Of a stretch of DNA of 64,000 nucleotides, positions 34,343 through 43,459 are shown piece after piece. Under the pieces are notes generated by a model. That model was not told the origin of the DNA and did no database searches. It was given only the letters and a program-made list of their open reading frames with translations. Positions within the stretch are counted from its first letter, which is position 1; every line of letters starts with the position of its first letter. Source of the stretch: Patiriisocius sp047730165. GTDB taxonomy: Bacteria > Bacteroidota > Bacteroidia > Flavobacteriales > Flavobacteriaceae. The stretch lies in NCBI RefSeq assembly GCF_047730165.1, contig NZ_CP159834.1, forward strand, positions 62,001-126,000. The letters are read 5' to 3'. Position numbers and translations under genes: made by a program.

Positions 34343-35620
34343 ATGGGTAAAAAGATCAACTTTATCGTACTGGCAGCTTTAGTGATTTTTAGTGCTTTTA
34401 CTGCAACAAGTTATCAAGAACTATCATCAGAAATAGACAAAGCAGATACCGCTTGGATGCTAGTTGCGAGTGCTTTTGTGCTGCTTATGACACCGGGTCT
34501 TTCTTTCTTTTATGGCGGAATGATTAACAAAAAAAACATTATTTCTACTATGCTACAAAGTTTTGTAGCGCTTGGTGTTGTTAGTGTTCTTTGGGTACTT
34601 GTTGGTTTTAGTTTAGCTTTTGGAGATAGCATAGGCGGTATCATAGGAAACCCATTTACTTACTTAAACTTTAAAAATGTCGGACTCGAACCCAACCCAA
34701 ATTATTCTAGTACCATTCCGTTTTTACTCTTTGCATTGTTTCAATTAAAATTTGCAATAATAACACCAGCGCTAATCACTGGTAGTTTTGCCGGTCGAGT
34801 GCGATTTAGAAGTTACATTCTATTTATGGTGCTGTTTAGCTTATTTATTTATAGTCCTCTTGCACATATGACTTGGCATCCTGACGGCTTGTTTAGAAAA
34901 TGGGGAGTCCTTGATTTTGCTGGCGGAACCGTGGTACACATGTCTGCAGGATTTGCAGCATTAGCTGGAGCACTTTATTTAGGAAAAAGAAAAGTAGCTG
35001 TAGAAAACCATGCAAATGTTCCATATGTTATTTTAGGTACTGGCTTACTTTGGTTTGGTTGGTTTGGTTTTAACGCTGGTTCTGCGCTAGGCGCAAACGG
35101 AGATGCAGTTATTGCATTTGCAAATACCAATATTGCTTCTGCCACCGCTATGATAACCTGGATTTTTTATGAAAGAATGTTAGGCAGAAAAATGTCTGCA
35201 GTAGGAGCCTGTATTGGTGCTGTCGTAGGGTTAGTCGCGATTACACCTGCAGCGGGTTTTGTAAATATTGGTCAATCTGTACTTATTGGGTTTGTTGCTG
35301 CGATAGTTTCTAACTGGGTAATCCATCTTAAAAATAAATCTGGTATTGATGACACACTAGATGTTTTTCCTAGTCACGGGATTGGCGGAATAGTAGGAAT
35401 GCTTTTAACCGGAGTTCTAGCGAGCAAGGTGGGATTAATATATGGAGAAACAACTACGTTTTATTATCATTTAATAGCACTTGCAATCACCTCTGTATTT
35501 ACTTTTGGAGGTAGTTATTTACTATTTAAAATAGTAGATGTACTATTAACAATGAGAGTAAGAGAGGATCAAGAAGAAAGAGGTCTTGATCTTAGTCAGC
35601 ATGGAGAGAGCATAGAATAA
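34343..35620 (+). CDS. amt: ammonium transporter (Amt family)
   Basis: 425 residues from the ATG reading MGKKINFIVLAALVIF; a start 19 codons upstream is in weak sequence. A multi-helix membrane protein: DTAWMLVASAFVLLMTPGLSFFYGGM (helix 1), DFAGGTVVHMSAGFAALAGAL (twin-His pore region), WFGWFGFNAGSALG, and VFPSHGIGGIVGMLLTG with the second pore His. Moves ammonium across the inner membrane. No glnB/glnK homologue is adjacent, so its regulation is not visible. Confidence 0.93.
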   Translation: MGKKINFIVLAALVIFSAFTATSYQELSSEIDKADTAWMLVASAFVLLMTPGLSFFYGGMINKKNIISTMLQSFVALGVVSVLWVLVGFSLAFGDSIGGIIGNPFTYLNFKNVGLEPNPNYSSTIPFLLFALFQLKFAIITPALITGSFAGRVRFRSYILFMVLFSLFIYSPLAHMTWHPDGLFRKWGVLDFAGGTVVHMSAGFAALAGALYLGKRKVAVENHANVPYVILGTGLLWFGWFGFNAGSALGANGDAVIAFANTNIASATAMITWIFYERMLGRKMSAVGACIGAVVGLVAITPAAGFVNIGQSVLIGFVAAIVSNWVIHLKNKSGIDDTLDVFPSHGIGGIVGMLLTGVLASKVGLIYGETTTFYYHLIALAITSVFTFGGSYLLFKIVDVLLTMRVREDQEERGLDLSQHGESIE

Positions 35621-36142
35621 AGCAATACACTCGCACCTTCGTGATCTTCCGCAACAGACACCCCCCCAATTCGCAATAGATTTAATTGTTGGAATGAGCG
35701 TTTTTCCAAAATCTGTCAACTAATATTCTACCTTTAACGGTGGTTTTGAGGTGTAGCCTTTTCTATTAATGTTACTGTCTTCCTCTAAAATTTTTAACTG
35801 TAAACTAAAGGTTCGTTTTTGAACAGTCGGCATTACCTGTCGCAATTTACTATAACGTATCGTCTTTCCTATTAAGTGAAACAAGATGACTGTCTTCGAT
35901 TTTCTGTCAATAATGCCCAACGTTAAACTTGCACAACAAGGGTATTATTTATCTTTAAATGTAAACATAACCCAATAAATTTTAAAATTTCCTAATGGCC
36001 CGTTATTGCAAAAAAAACATACTTAGTCTTGCAACTATAAATAGTATCGTGGTCTAAAAAATATTAAACACGCATTTTAACTCTAGTTATTCGTGTTTTT
36101 TTTCTTCTGAAATTTTATTTCTTTAAAGCAATGAAATTCATG
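35621..36142. other. long intergenic region after amt
   Basis: About 520 bp. One 66-codon minus-strand frame (35720-35920, MGIIDRKSKTVIL...) is present but has no context or recognisable motif, so it is not called. The rest is AT-rich, without a clear hairpin. It may hold an undetected RNA or a decayed gene. Confidence 0.4.
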
Positions 36143-36150
36143 TAATTTTG
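36143..36150 (+). promoter_or_regulatory. TAnnTTTG -7 element of the methyltransferase gene
   Basis: TAATTTTG, 12 bp before the ATG at 36163, predicting a very short leader. Confidence 0.5.
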
Positions 36151-36162
36151 GTGTGACTTCTT

Positions 36163-36939
36163 ATGGTAAATCAACTTATAACATACCTCAACTTTCTCAA
36201 AAACTCCAGCAACCAGCATGGAGTCCATTCTCCTTTTGTATACAACTTACTAACCAAGTGTCTGTACTCAAAGCAAACTTCAGAAAATTACAGCAAAGTA
36301 AAAGCACACCGCGACTGGCTTCTTAAAAATCATAGGGAGATTGAAGTTTCAGACTTTGGTGTAGGATCACGTATTTTTAAATCTAACCTTCGGAAAGTTT
36401 CTTCCATTGCCACAACAGCTGGAATGACAAAAAAAAGACAAAGGTTGTTGTGCAAACTGGCTAACTATTTAAAACCTCAAGAAATTTTAGAGATTGGCAC
36501 TTCGGTGGGGTTAGCAACGGCGGCGCTTTATACGGGGAATCCTTCTGCATATATTACTACGGTAGAGGGATGTCCAGAAACTTCAGGCATCGCAAGAGCG
36601 GGTTTTGAGCTTTTTGGTTTTGACCGTATAGCTCAGGTCTCCACGAAGTTTGATGCTTTTTTCAATTCAGAACATTTCCGAAGTGAGATAGACCTAGCTT
36701 TTATAGATGGCAATCATAGCAAGGAGGCAACGCTTACTTATTTTAAGCAATTAGTACCCCAAATGAGTACTGATGGCGTAATTATTTTTGATGATATTTA
36801 TTGGAGCCCAGGAATGACGGAGGCTTGGAACGAGATTTATGCAGACCCAAAAGTGACTGTAAGCATAGATACCTATCAATGGGGTTTGGTGTTTTTTAGA
36901 AAAGAACAACAGAAGGAACATTTTACAATTAGAGTGTAA
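36163..36939 (+). CDS. class I SAM-dependent methyltransferase
   Basis: 258 residues. Rossmann-type methyltransferase: LEIGTSVGLATAALYTGNP is motif I (SAM loop, about residues 107-125), TVEGCPETSGIARAGFELFG is the acidic motif II region, and DLAFIDGNHSKEATLTYF with GVIIFDDIYWSPGM matches the O-methyltransferase pattern in which Asp residues bind metal. The N-terminal ~60 residues (HGVHSPFVYNLLTKCLY) are flavobacterial-type. Substrate unknown. Contains ATTTCCGAAG at 36674. Confidence 0.82.
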   Translation: MVNQLITYLNFLKNSSNQHGVHSPFVYNLLTKCLYSKQTSENYSKVKAHRDWLLKNHREIEVSDFGVGSRIFKSNLRKVSSIATTAGMTKKRQRLLCKLANYLKPQEILEIGTSVGLATAALYTGNPSAYITTVEGCPETSGIARAGFELFGFDRIAQVSTKFDAFFNSEHFRSEIDLAFIDGNHSKEATLTYFKQLVPQMSTDGVIIFDDIYWSPGMTEAWNEIYADPKVTVSIDTYQWGLVFFRKEQQKEHFTIRV

Positions 36940-37037
36940 CAAGGTGAAGCATTTTGCGTCTTATGCTACAATGTATTACGTCATTGTTTGCCGCTTTTTG
37001 CAAACTAGGATAAATCCAACCAAAGACTACAGTGATT

Positions 37038-37736
37038 ATGAGCGTACTTATTGATATTAAACAAATTACAAGAGATTTCCCACTGGGACAAGAGATTGTA
37101 AAGGTGCTTAAAGGGATAGACCTTGTGATAAATAAAGGAGAATACGTAGCACTTATGGGACCTTCTGGTTCTGGTAAGTCTACCTTGATGAACTTATTAG
37201 GTTGCTTAGATTCTTGTACTGCCGGTTCATACCAACTCAATGGTAAAGATGTGAGCAATATGAGCGACGACGAACTTGCAGAAATAAGAAACAAGGAGAT
37301 AGGGTTTGTATTCCAAACCTTCAACCTTCTGCCTCGTACAACGGCTCTTGAAAATGTAGCATTGCCTATGGTATACGCAGGCGCATCAAAATCTGCTCGG
37401 AAAATGCGGGCAGAAGAAGTACTCACACAAGTAGGTCTTGCAGACCGTATGGACCACAAACCAAACCAACTTTCTGGTGGACAACGACAGCGTGTTGCTG
37501 TGGGGAGAGCTTTAGTAAATAAGCCTTCTATCATCCTAGCAGATGAGCCTACAGGAAATTTAGATTCTGTAACTTCTGTTGAAATAATGAATTTATTTGA
37601 TGAGATTCACCAACAAGGAAACACTGTAATTGTGGTAACCCACGAAGAAGAGATTGCACTAAACGCGCACCGTATTATTAGATTACGCGATGGAATGATC
37701 GAGACTGATGTGAGACGTGAAGGTGGAAGCTGGTGA
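37038..37736 (+). CDS. ABC transporter ATP-binding protein (LolD/MacB type)
   Basis: 232 residues from the ATG reading MSVLIDIKQITRDF. Walker A GPSGSGKSTL (about residues 44-53), Q-loop VFQTFNLLPRTT, ABC signature LSGGQRQRVAVGRAL, Walker B IILADEPTGNLD and H-loop VVTHEEE, in the arrangement of the LolD/MacB/FtsE subgroup that works with FtsX-like permeases in lipoprotein sorting, efflux or cell division. No permease gene is next to it, so the partner is encoded elsewhere. A terminator follows. Confidence 0.9.
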   Translation: MSVLIDIKQITRDFPLGQEIVKVLKGIDLVINKGEYVALMGPSGSGKSTLMNLLGCLDSCTAGSYQLNGKDVSNMSDDELAEIRNKEIGFVFQTFNLLPRTTALENVALPMVYAGASKSARKMRAEEVLTQVGLADRMDHKPNQLSGGQRQRVAVGRALVNKPSIILADEPTGNLDSVTSVEIMNLFDEIHQQGNTVIVVTHEEEIALNAHRIIRLRDGMIETDVRREGGSW

Positions 37737-37767
37737 TCGTTGGTTAATGTGTACAATATAATTTGAA

Positions 37768-37799
37768 TCCATCTTTTTTAGCAAAGTGATGGGTTTTTT
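37768..37799 (+). terminator. terminator of the ABC ATPase gene
   Basis: TCCATC and GATGGG pair (one G-U) around a 14-base loop and are followed by TTTTTT. Confidence 0.55.
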
Positions 37800-37839
37800 A
37801 TTTCCCTCTTCATACCGCTATCATTTCTATTTCTATTTC

Positions 37840-37847
37840 TATTTTTG
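37840..37847 (+). promoter_or_regulatory. possible -7 element of the DUF853 gene
   Basis: TATTTTTG at the end of a short TTTCTA tandem repeat (37824-37845). It would give an unusually long leader of about 170 nt, so it is uncertain. Confidence 0.3.
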
Positions 37848-38022
37848 CTACTCTCGTAAGTGCTTCTGCGGCAAATATAGTTCTAATTGGTTTTTGAGGC
37901 AGGCTGTTATAAGACTTCGTCTGCCCTTCATAATATTTAGTGAAAATTTTTACTCGCTAATAATATCTCCTTAAAATTTCAACAACAAGGAGACAATCAC
38001 TATTTTTATAAAAATTATTACT

Positions 38023-39555
38023 ATGGCAGATACACAGGCGTTTTTTGACTACATCACTAATGGCTACAAAACCAAAGGTGAAGCGATTGACTTGGGAGCA
38101 GCCATGCTTGATGGGGAGACAGTGACAAATGCACTGGTGCGTATTCCATTAAAAACGATGAACCGTCACGGCCTTATTGCAGGTGCCACTGGAACGGGGA
38201 AAACAAAAACGTTGCAGATCATCGCAGAAAATCTTTCTGAAAAAGGAGTCCCTGTATTATTAATGGACATGAAAGGTGATTTATCTGGGATTGCGCAACC
38301 GAGTCCTGGACATCCTAAAATAGACGAACGTCATGAAAAAATAGGATTTCCTTTTAATGCAAAAAAGTTTCCGGTAGAGATTTTAACAATCTCAGATCAA
38401 GAAGGAGTGCGTATGCGCGCTACCGTCAGCGAATTTGGGCCGGTACTACTTTCTAGAATTTTAGATTTAAGTCCGGCGCAGAGCGGTATTACCTCTGTAA
38501 TTTTTAAGTATTGTGACGATAATAAGTATCCACTTTTAGACTTAAAAGATTTTAAAAAAATGCTGCAGTATGCCACAGAAGAGGGCAAAAAAGAAATGGA
38601 ACGTGAGTACGGTCGTATGTCCGCTTCTTCAACGGGATCTATACTTCGAAAAATAATAGAAATAGAACAACAGGGAGGAGATTTATTTTTTGGCGAAAAA
38701 TCGTTTGAGACAGATGATCTATTGCGTGTGGACAAAAACGGCATGGGCTATATTAATATTTTACGCTTAACAGATATCCAAGATAGACCAAAGTTGTTTT
38801 CTACATTTATGTTAAGTCTTCTTGCCGAAATCTATGCCACCTTTCCAGAACAAGGGGATAGTGATAGACCAGAGTTAGTAATATTTATTGACGAAGCTCA
38901 CTTAATATTTAAGCAAGCGAGTGATGCATTGTTGGATCAAATAGAAGGGATTGTAAAACTCATACGCTCTAAGGGGGTTGGTATTTATTTTGTAACTCAA
39001 AACCCAACAGATGTACCAGATGCGGTATTAAGTCAGTTAGGGTTAAAGATACAGCACGCTTTAAGAGCTTTTACGGCAAAAGACAGAAAAGCAATCAAAC
39101 TAACCGCAGAGAATTATCCAATCTCAGACTATTACAAAACGGATGAGATCTTGACTTCACTAGGTATCGGAGAAGCATTAGTTTCTGCCTTAAACGAAAA
39201 AGGGATTCCTACGCCCCTTGCCGCTACCATGCTTCGTGCTCCTATGAGTAGAATGGATGTGCTTGAAGATAGTGAACTTAACGATTTGCTTAAAAGTTCT
39301 AAGCTTATCAAAAAATATAGCGAGACGATTGACCGCGAAAGCGCCTATGAATTGCTCAATAAAAAAATAGAAGTTGCCGAACAAGAAGACGCTAAAGTCA
39401 AAGCTAAAAAAGAACGTGACGCAGCTAGTAAAAGTACGTCTTCAAGAAGCAGAAGAGGATCAAGATCATCAACCTCATCCACCATTTTTAAAACATTAAT
39501 GAGCCCAACGGTGATACGAAGTGTGTTGGGAATTTTAGGTAAAATGATGAAGTAA
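38023..39555 (+). CDS. HerA-like ATPase, DUF853 family
   Basis: 510 residues. AAA-type DNA translocase-like protein: Walker A AGATGTGKTKTLQ (about residues 52-64), then DMKGDLSGIAQPSPGHPKI (DUF853 signature), Walker B ELVIFIDEAHLIF and sensor-like VTQNPTDVPDAVLSQLG. The C-terminus is low-complexity basic (RSRRGSRSSTSS) and then a short tail. The E. coli homologue YjgR is of unknown function; a DNA-linked ATPase role is by family only. Two palindromic repeats follow its stop. Confidence 0.85.
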   Translation: MADTQAFFDYITNGYKTKGEAIDLGAAMLDGETVTNALVRIPLKTMNRHGLIAGATGTGKTKTLQIIAENLSEKGVPVLLMDMKGDLSGIAQPSPGHPKIDERHEKIGFPFNAKKFPVEILTISDQEGVRMRATVSEFGPVLLSRILDLSPAQSGITSVIFKYCDDNKYPLLDLKDFKKMLQYATEEGKKEMEREYGRMSASSTGSILRKIIEIEQQGGDLFFGEKSFETDDLLRVDKNGMGYINILRLTDIQDRPKLFSTFMLSLLAEIYATFPEQGDSDRPELVIFIDEAHLIFKQASDALLDQIEGIVKLIRSKGVGIYFVTQNPTDVPDAVLSQLGLKIQHALRAFTAKDRKAIKLTAENYPISDYYKTDEILTSLGIGEALVSALNEKGIPTPLAATMLRAPMSRMDVLEDSELNDLLKSSKLIKKYSETIDRESAYELLNKKIEVAEQEDAKVKAKKERDAASKSTSSRSRRGSRSSTSSTIFKTLMSPTVIRSVLGILGKMMK

Positions 39556-39567
39556 GGAGTGAGCGGT

Positions 39568-39587
39568 GTTCCGATAGCTATCGGGAC
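39568..39587 (+). repeat. palindrome around CCGATAGCTATCGG
   Basis: GTTCCGATAG/CTATCGGGAC is a nearly perfect 20-bp palindrome, 13 bp after the DUF853 stop. This type of short palindrome is scattered between genes in flavobacterial genomes (from memory, not searched). It could act as a terminator or a REP-like element. Confidence 0.65.
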
Positions 39588-39618
39588 GTGAGTCGAAAAA
39601 AGACAAATTAATAATAAG

Positions 39619-39638
39619 ATTTCCGCCGTCGCGGAAAT
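39619..39638 (+). repeat. short hairpin repeat ATTTCCGC/GCGGAAAT
   Basis: A perfect 8-bp stem with the loop CGTC, 31 bp after the previous palindrome and 18 bp before the next gene. Its stem shares TTTCC with the over-represented decamer but is not a copy of it. Confidence 0.6.
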
Positions 39639-39656
39639 AACAATAATAAATAAAGA

Positions 39657-40247
39657 ATGAGAAAGATTGCAATGATTGCTGGAGTAGCCTTAAGCGCACT
39701 CGTATTTGTACAATGTGAAACCCAACAAGATCCTTTTGAGGTTTCTGAAGACCGTGTAGGGCTTTTGACAAAAGAGGTTCAAATAAAACAATTAGATTCT
39801 ATTTTCAAGATGGACTCTATTGTAAAAATGAGTTCTATTGAGAATGCAATGGGCACCCAAGGAGAAGTGGAGGTTTACGAAAAAGGCGGAAAGAAACTAC
39901 TTACAGTTTCCCCGCATGATGAGACAGACCCAAACTCGACGATTCAATCGATTCAGCTTTTTGATGAACGCTATAAAACAGACAAAGGGCTTTCTGTAAA
40001 AAGCACTTTTAAAGACGTCAAAGAAAATTATACCATCAAGAATATGATGACGAGTATCAGCACGGTATTGGTTTTCCTAGAAGACAGTAATCTTTTTATC
40101 ACAATTGATAAAAAGCAGCTTTCTGAAAACGCTCGATACGATCCAAGCTTAAAAATTGAAGCAAGTCATATTCCAGATACTGCCACGTTTAAGTATGTGA
40201 TGATAGGTTGGGATAAGGAAGAAGATAAAGCAGAGGATATCGAATAG
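39657..40247 (+). CDS. hypothetical lipoprotein, 196 aa
   Basis: A lipoprotein signal (MIAGVALSALVFVQC, Cys20) is followed by a mostly beta-strand, charged domain with phrases such as DSIFKMDSIVKMSS, KKLLTVSPHD, SIQLFDERY and FITIDKKQL, ending in an acidic tail (DKEEDKAEDIE). I do not recognise a family. Likely an envelope protein. It lies behind two intergenic hairpins after the DUF853 gene. Confidence 0.7.
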   Translation: MRKIAMIAGVALSALVFVQCETQQDPFEVSEDRVGLLTKEVQIKQLDSIFKMDSIVKMSSIENAMGTQGEVEVYEKGGKKLLTVSPHDETDPNSTIQSIQLFDERYKTDKGLSVKSTFKDVKENYTIKNMMTSISTVLVFLEDSNLFITIDKKQLSENARYDPSLKIEASHIPDTATFKYVMIGWDKEEDKAEDIE

Positions 40248-40369
40248 ACTAATTTTTTATTAAGGAAAGACTTGGTTTCAAGTTAATTAGCTAATTTTAA
40301 ATCTATAATAATTAATCTTATTTGTTGATAATTGCACACATTGTAAATTTCAAGATTATTTTCTGAAAC

Positions 40370-40792
40370 ATGAACACCTTAAGACCTTTTCATTTAGCAA
40401 TTCCTGTTTCTAATCTAGAGGCCAACCGCATTTTTTATAGAGATGTATTAGGTTTTGAAGAAGGTAGAAGCAGTGATCATTGGGTCGATTTTAATTTCTT
40501 TGGGCATCAATTAGTGATTCACTTAAACGAGCAAGCTAAAGCGAACAACGATAGTAATCCGGTAGATGGACATAATGTTCCAGTGCCGCATTTTGGTGTT
40601 GTATTAACACAAGAAGTTTTTAGCACATTTGCGGAACGGTTACGCGCATTAAAAACAGAATTTATCATAGAGCCTTACACTCGATTTAAAGGTTTACCTG
40701 GAGAGCAATCAACCATGTTTTTCAAAGACCCAAGTGGAAATGCATTAGAGTTTAAGGCCTTCAACGACTTAGATCAATTATTTGCTAAATAA
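40370..40792 (+). CDS. VOC-family (glyoxalase/dioxygenase fold) protein
   Basis: 140 residues. Two beta-alpha-beta-beta-beta modules of the vicinal oxygen chelate fold: HLAIPVSNLEANRIFYRDVLGF (metal-ligand His8) and PHFGVVLTQEVFSTFAERL (second His), with the Glu ligand in GNALEFKAF near the C-terminus. These three ligands suit a metal-dependent lyase or dioxygenase; the substrate is unknown. Its stop is 3 bp before the AI-2E transporter gene, so the two probably share a transcript. Confidence 0.85.
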   Translation: MNTLRPFHLAIPVSNLEANRIFYRDVLGFEEGRSSDHWVDFNFFGHQLVIHLNEQAKANNDSNPVDGHNVPVPHFGVVLTQEVFSTFAERLRALKTEFIIEPYTRFKGLPGEQSTMFFKDPSGNALEFKAFNDLDQLFAK

Positions 40793-40795
40793 TAT

Positions 40796-41845
40796 ATGAG
40801 CCACGATAACACAATACCCGCAAAAAAGATTAGGCAGGTTTTTATTCTCCTGATTATCCTATTTATAGGTGTGCTTATTTTTAAAGAAATGCTTCCATAC
40901 TTATCGGGTGTGCTTGGCTCCATCACTATTTATGTATTGATGCGCCCTTGGATGGCAAGACTCGTAAAGAGAGGATGGAATCCAGATTTAGCAGCTGGAG
41001 CCTTAATGCTATTTTCCTTTTTAGGAATTTTATTACCTGTTGCGGGAATTGCATTAATGCTTGGGGATAAAATAGGAGAAGCTGTGAGTAATTCAGAAAG
41101 AGTTACCAGGGCTTTTAAAGAGCAAGTAGGTGAATGGGAAGACCGTCTTGGTATGGATTTGCAATCACAAATTGATGTAGAATCTATAACTTCGTGGGTG
41201 GCAGAAAACCTCGAGGGCCTAGCGGGTGGAACGTTTAATATATTTATTGCCATAGGGCTTATGTACTTTATGCTGTACTATATGTTAACCAATAGACGTG
41301 CATTAAAAGAATCCCTTTTTGAATATATCCCTATCGACAGAAGCAATTTAAAAACGATAGGAAAGGAGGTACAACACATGGTGCGATCTAACGCTCTAGG
41401 GATCCCTATGGTTGCTGTTGCTCAAGGTATTATCGCCCTTATTGGGTTTTTAATTTTTGGAATAGAAGACCCCTTTTTCTGGTTTGTTATCGTAACTGTT
41501 GGTTCTATGATCCCGTTTATTGGAACCTTAATAGGGATACTTCCGGTCTTTATACTCACACTCTCAGCTGGAAATGACCTCCAAGCCTGGGGTATTTTAA
41601 TTTATGGTCTCGTAGTAGTTGGAACTACAGATAACATTATTAGACTGTATGTACTTAAAAAATTAGACAATGTGCACCCTTTAATCACCTTGATCGGTGT
41701 GATCGTTGGAGTACCATTATTTGGATTTATAGGTCTTATTTTTGGGCCCTTACTCATCAGTTTGTTTATTGTCGTGGTACGCATCTACCGCAAAGAATAT
41801 GGGAGAATCCCAGAGGCTCATACAAAAGTGAAAGAGGAACTCTAA
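40796..41845 (+). CDS. AI-2E-family transporter
   Basis: 349 residues, about eight transmembrane helices, with a central periplasmic-loop region (residues ~90-140, VTRAFKEQVGEWEDRL) and the conserved C-terminal half GSMIPFIGTLIGILPVFILTL and GPLLISLFIVVVRIYRKEYG. The family (DUF20, TqsA/YdiK/PerM-like) contains AI-2 exporters and other permeases; the cargo here cannot be told. It starts 3 bp after the VOC gene. Confidence 0.9.
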   Translation: MSHDNTIPAKKIRQVFILLIILFIGVLIFKEMLPYLSGVLGSITIYVLMRPWMARLVKRGWNPDLAAGALMLFSFLGILLPVAGIALMLGDKIGEAVSNSERVTRAFKEQVGEWEDRLGMDLQSQIDVESITSWVAENLEGLAGGTFNIFIAIGLMYFMLYYMLTNRRALKESLFEYIPIDRSNLKTIGKEVQHMVRSNALGIPMVAVAQGIIALIGFLIFGIEDPFFWFVIVTVGSMIPFIGTLIGILPVFILTLSAGNDLQAWGILIYGLVVVGTTDNIIRLYVLKKLDNVHPLITLIGVIVGVPLFGFIGLIFGPLLISLFIVVVRIYRKEYGRIPEAHTKVKEEL

Positions 41846-41957
41846 TTAATCACTAACTTAATTTTACAATTTATTAAGGCATTTATAACATTTTGTTATT
41901 ACATATCGTCCTTAATTGTCTCTGCCTTTATTTCATAAATAAGTATAACCCGCACCT

Positions 41958-42398
41958 ATGCCTATAAAAGGAATTCTAAAGAAGATAAACTTCAACCCCG
42001 GAAATCGTGACACTACCCTACCAGATAATTTTATAGAGGGAGAGGTAGCGAAAGCAAATGAGGGTGACGTCGAAATTGTACTGAAAAATGAAAAACAGAT
42101 TAATAAAAAATTTAGTGGCTCTAGCAGCTTAAATAAATATTTAGAGTTGAGTCAGATAATGATAGCTATGCTCAAAGACCTTAAGCGTGGTAGCTATAAA
42201 CAAACCCCGTGGCTCGCTATTGCGACCATCGTAGTAGTATTACTCTATGTATTAAACCCTATCGATATTATTCCAGATTTCATCCCAGGACTTGGCTATA
42301 TAGACGATATTGCGGTCTTTACTATGAGTATTAGATGGATAGAAAATGATCTTCACCGGTATTTAGATTGGAAAATAAATAATAGCCAAGGTATCTAG
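41958..42398 (+). CDS. DUF1232 (YkvA-family) membrane protein
   Basis: 146 residues. The conserved DUF1232 core is at residues ~85-125: TPWLAIATIVVVLLYVLNPIDIIPDFIPGLGYIDD, containing the family signature (P-x-D-x-I-P-D-x-I-P-x-x-G-x-x-D-D). One or two membrane helices; the first ~70 residues are soluble and charged. Function unknown. The decamer CTTCGGAAAT begins 3 bp after its stop. Confidence 0.9.
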   Translation: MPIKGILKKINFNPGNRDTTLPDNFIEGEVAKANEGDVEIVLKNEKQINKKFSGSSSLNKYLELSQIMIAMLKDLKRGSYKQTPWLAIATIVVVLLYVLNPIDIIPDFIPGLGYIDDIAVFTMSIRWIENDLHRYLDWKINNSQGI

Positions 42399-42400
42399 TT

Positions 42401-42410
42401 CTTCGGAAAT
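42401..42410 (-). repeat. decamer ATTTCCGAAG, copy 3' of the DUF1232 gene
   Basis: Exact copy on the minus strand, beginning 3 bp after the DUF1232 stop and just before the bidirectional terminator. Confidence 0.7.
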
Positions 42411-42421
42411 TTGATCCATAT

Positions 42422-42457
42422 AAAAATCCCGCTATTTAATGAAATAGCGAGATTTTT
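42422..42457. terminator. bidirectional terminator
   Basis: AAAAATC.CGCTATTT and AAATAGCG.GATTTTT form a 15-bp stem with one mismatch and the loop AATG, with A/T tails on both sides. It serves the convergent DUF1232 (+) and folD (-) genes. Confidence 0.78.
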
Positions 42458-42479
42458 ATGTAATAGCATTTCTGAAGTC

Positions 42480-43367
42480 TTATTGTTTTCTTACTGCTCT
42501 TTGCTCTCTTGCTAACAGTGTGTTTTTTAATAACATTGCAATCGTCATAGGCCCCACTCCACCTGGAACAGGTGTTATAAAACTTGCTTTTTTACTTACG
42601 TTCTCAAAATCTACATCTCCTACAATTCTATAGCCTTTTGGCCTGCTATCGTCTTCAACGCGCGTAATCCCTACGTCAATGATTACGGCATCGTCTTTTA
42701 CCATTTCAGCTTTCAAGAAATTAGGAACTCCTAAGGCCGAAATCACAATATCTGCTTGCGATATAATTTGCGTGATGTTTTTTGTATTGCTATGTGTTAG
42801 GGTTACCGTACTGTTCCCTGGCCATCCTTTACGACTCATCAAGATACTCATAGGACGCCCCACAATGTGGCTCCGACCTATTACCACGGTGTGCTTTCCT
42901 TTTGTATCTACCTTATATCGTTCTAGTAATTCAAGAATTCCAAAAGGTGTTGCAGGAATAAATGTAGACATATCTAAAGCCATACGGCCAAAGTTCTCTG
43001 GATGAAACCCGTCAACATCTTTACTAGGATCAACCGCCATCAAAACGCGCTGCGTATTAATCTGCGGCGGCAAAGGCAACTGGATTATAAAGCCGTCAAT
43101 AGCATCATTCTCGTTAAGCTCCTTTATCTTTTGCAGTAATTCAATCTCGCTTGTAGTATGCGGCAACCGCACCATTGTAGACTCAAAACCCACACGCTCA
43201 CAAGAACGTACTTTGCTCCCAACATAGGTTAAACTAGCACCATCATCTCCCACAATCACAGCAGCAAGGTGTGGCACCTTCTCGCCAGCGTCCTTCATCT
43301 TCTGCACTTCTGCAGCGATTTCACTCTTTATATCATTAGATACTTTCTTACCGTCGAGAATTGTCAT
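42480..43367 (-). CDS. folD: bifunctional methylene-THF dehydrogenase/cyclohydrolase
   Basis: 295 residues. NADP-dependent oxidation of 5,10-methylene-THF and hydrolysis to 10-formyl-THF. YVGSKVRSCERVG holds the Tyr and Lys of the active site; QLPLPPQI, KDVDGFHPENFGR, VIGRSHIVGRPMSILM (nucleotide site) and PVPGGVGPMTIAML are family hallmarks. Single gene between two divergent/convergent neighbours. Confidence 0.97.
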   Translation of the reverse strand: MTILDGKKVSNDIKSEIAAEVQKMKDAGEKVPHLAAVIVGDDGASLTYVGSKVRSCERVGFESTMVRLPHTTSEIELLQKIKELNENDAIDGFIIQLPLPPQINTQRVLMAVDPSKDVDGFHPENFGRMALDMSTFIPATPFGILELLERYKVDTKGKHTVVIGRSHIVGRPMSILMSRKGWPGNSTVTLTHSNTKNITQIISQADIVISALGVPNFLKAEMVKDDAVIIDVGITRVEDDSRPKGYRIVGDVDFENVSKKASFITPVPGGVGPMTIAMLLKNTLLAREQRAVRKQ

Positions 43368-43459
43368 GTCTTGTTGTTAAATGTTAAACGTTATATGTTA
43401 ACTGGAGCTTCTTAGTAATTATCAATAGTTGCAATTACAATAAGAACTGATTACTAAAC

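Noticed and set aside
35720..35920. 66-codon minus-strand frame in the gap after amt
   Set aside because: No start context, motif or neighbour supports it; it is kept only as a note in the gap.
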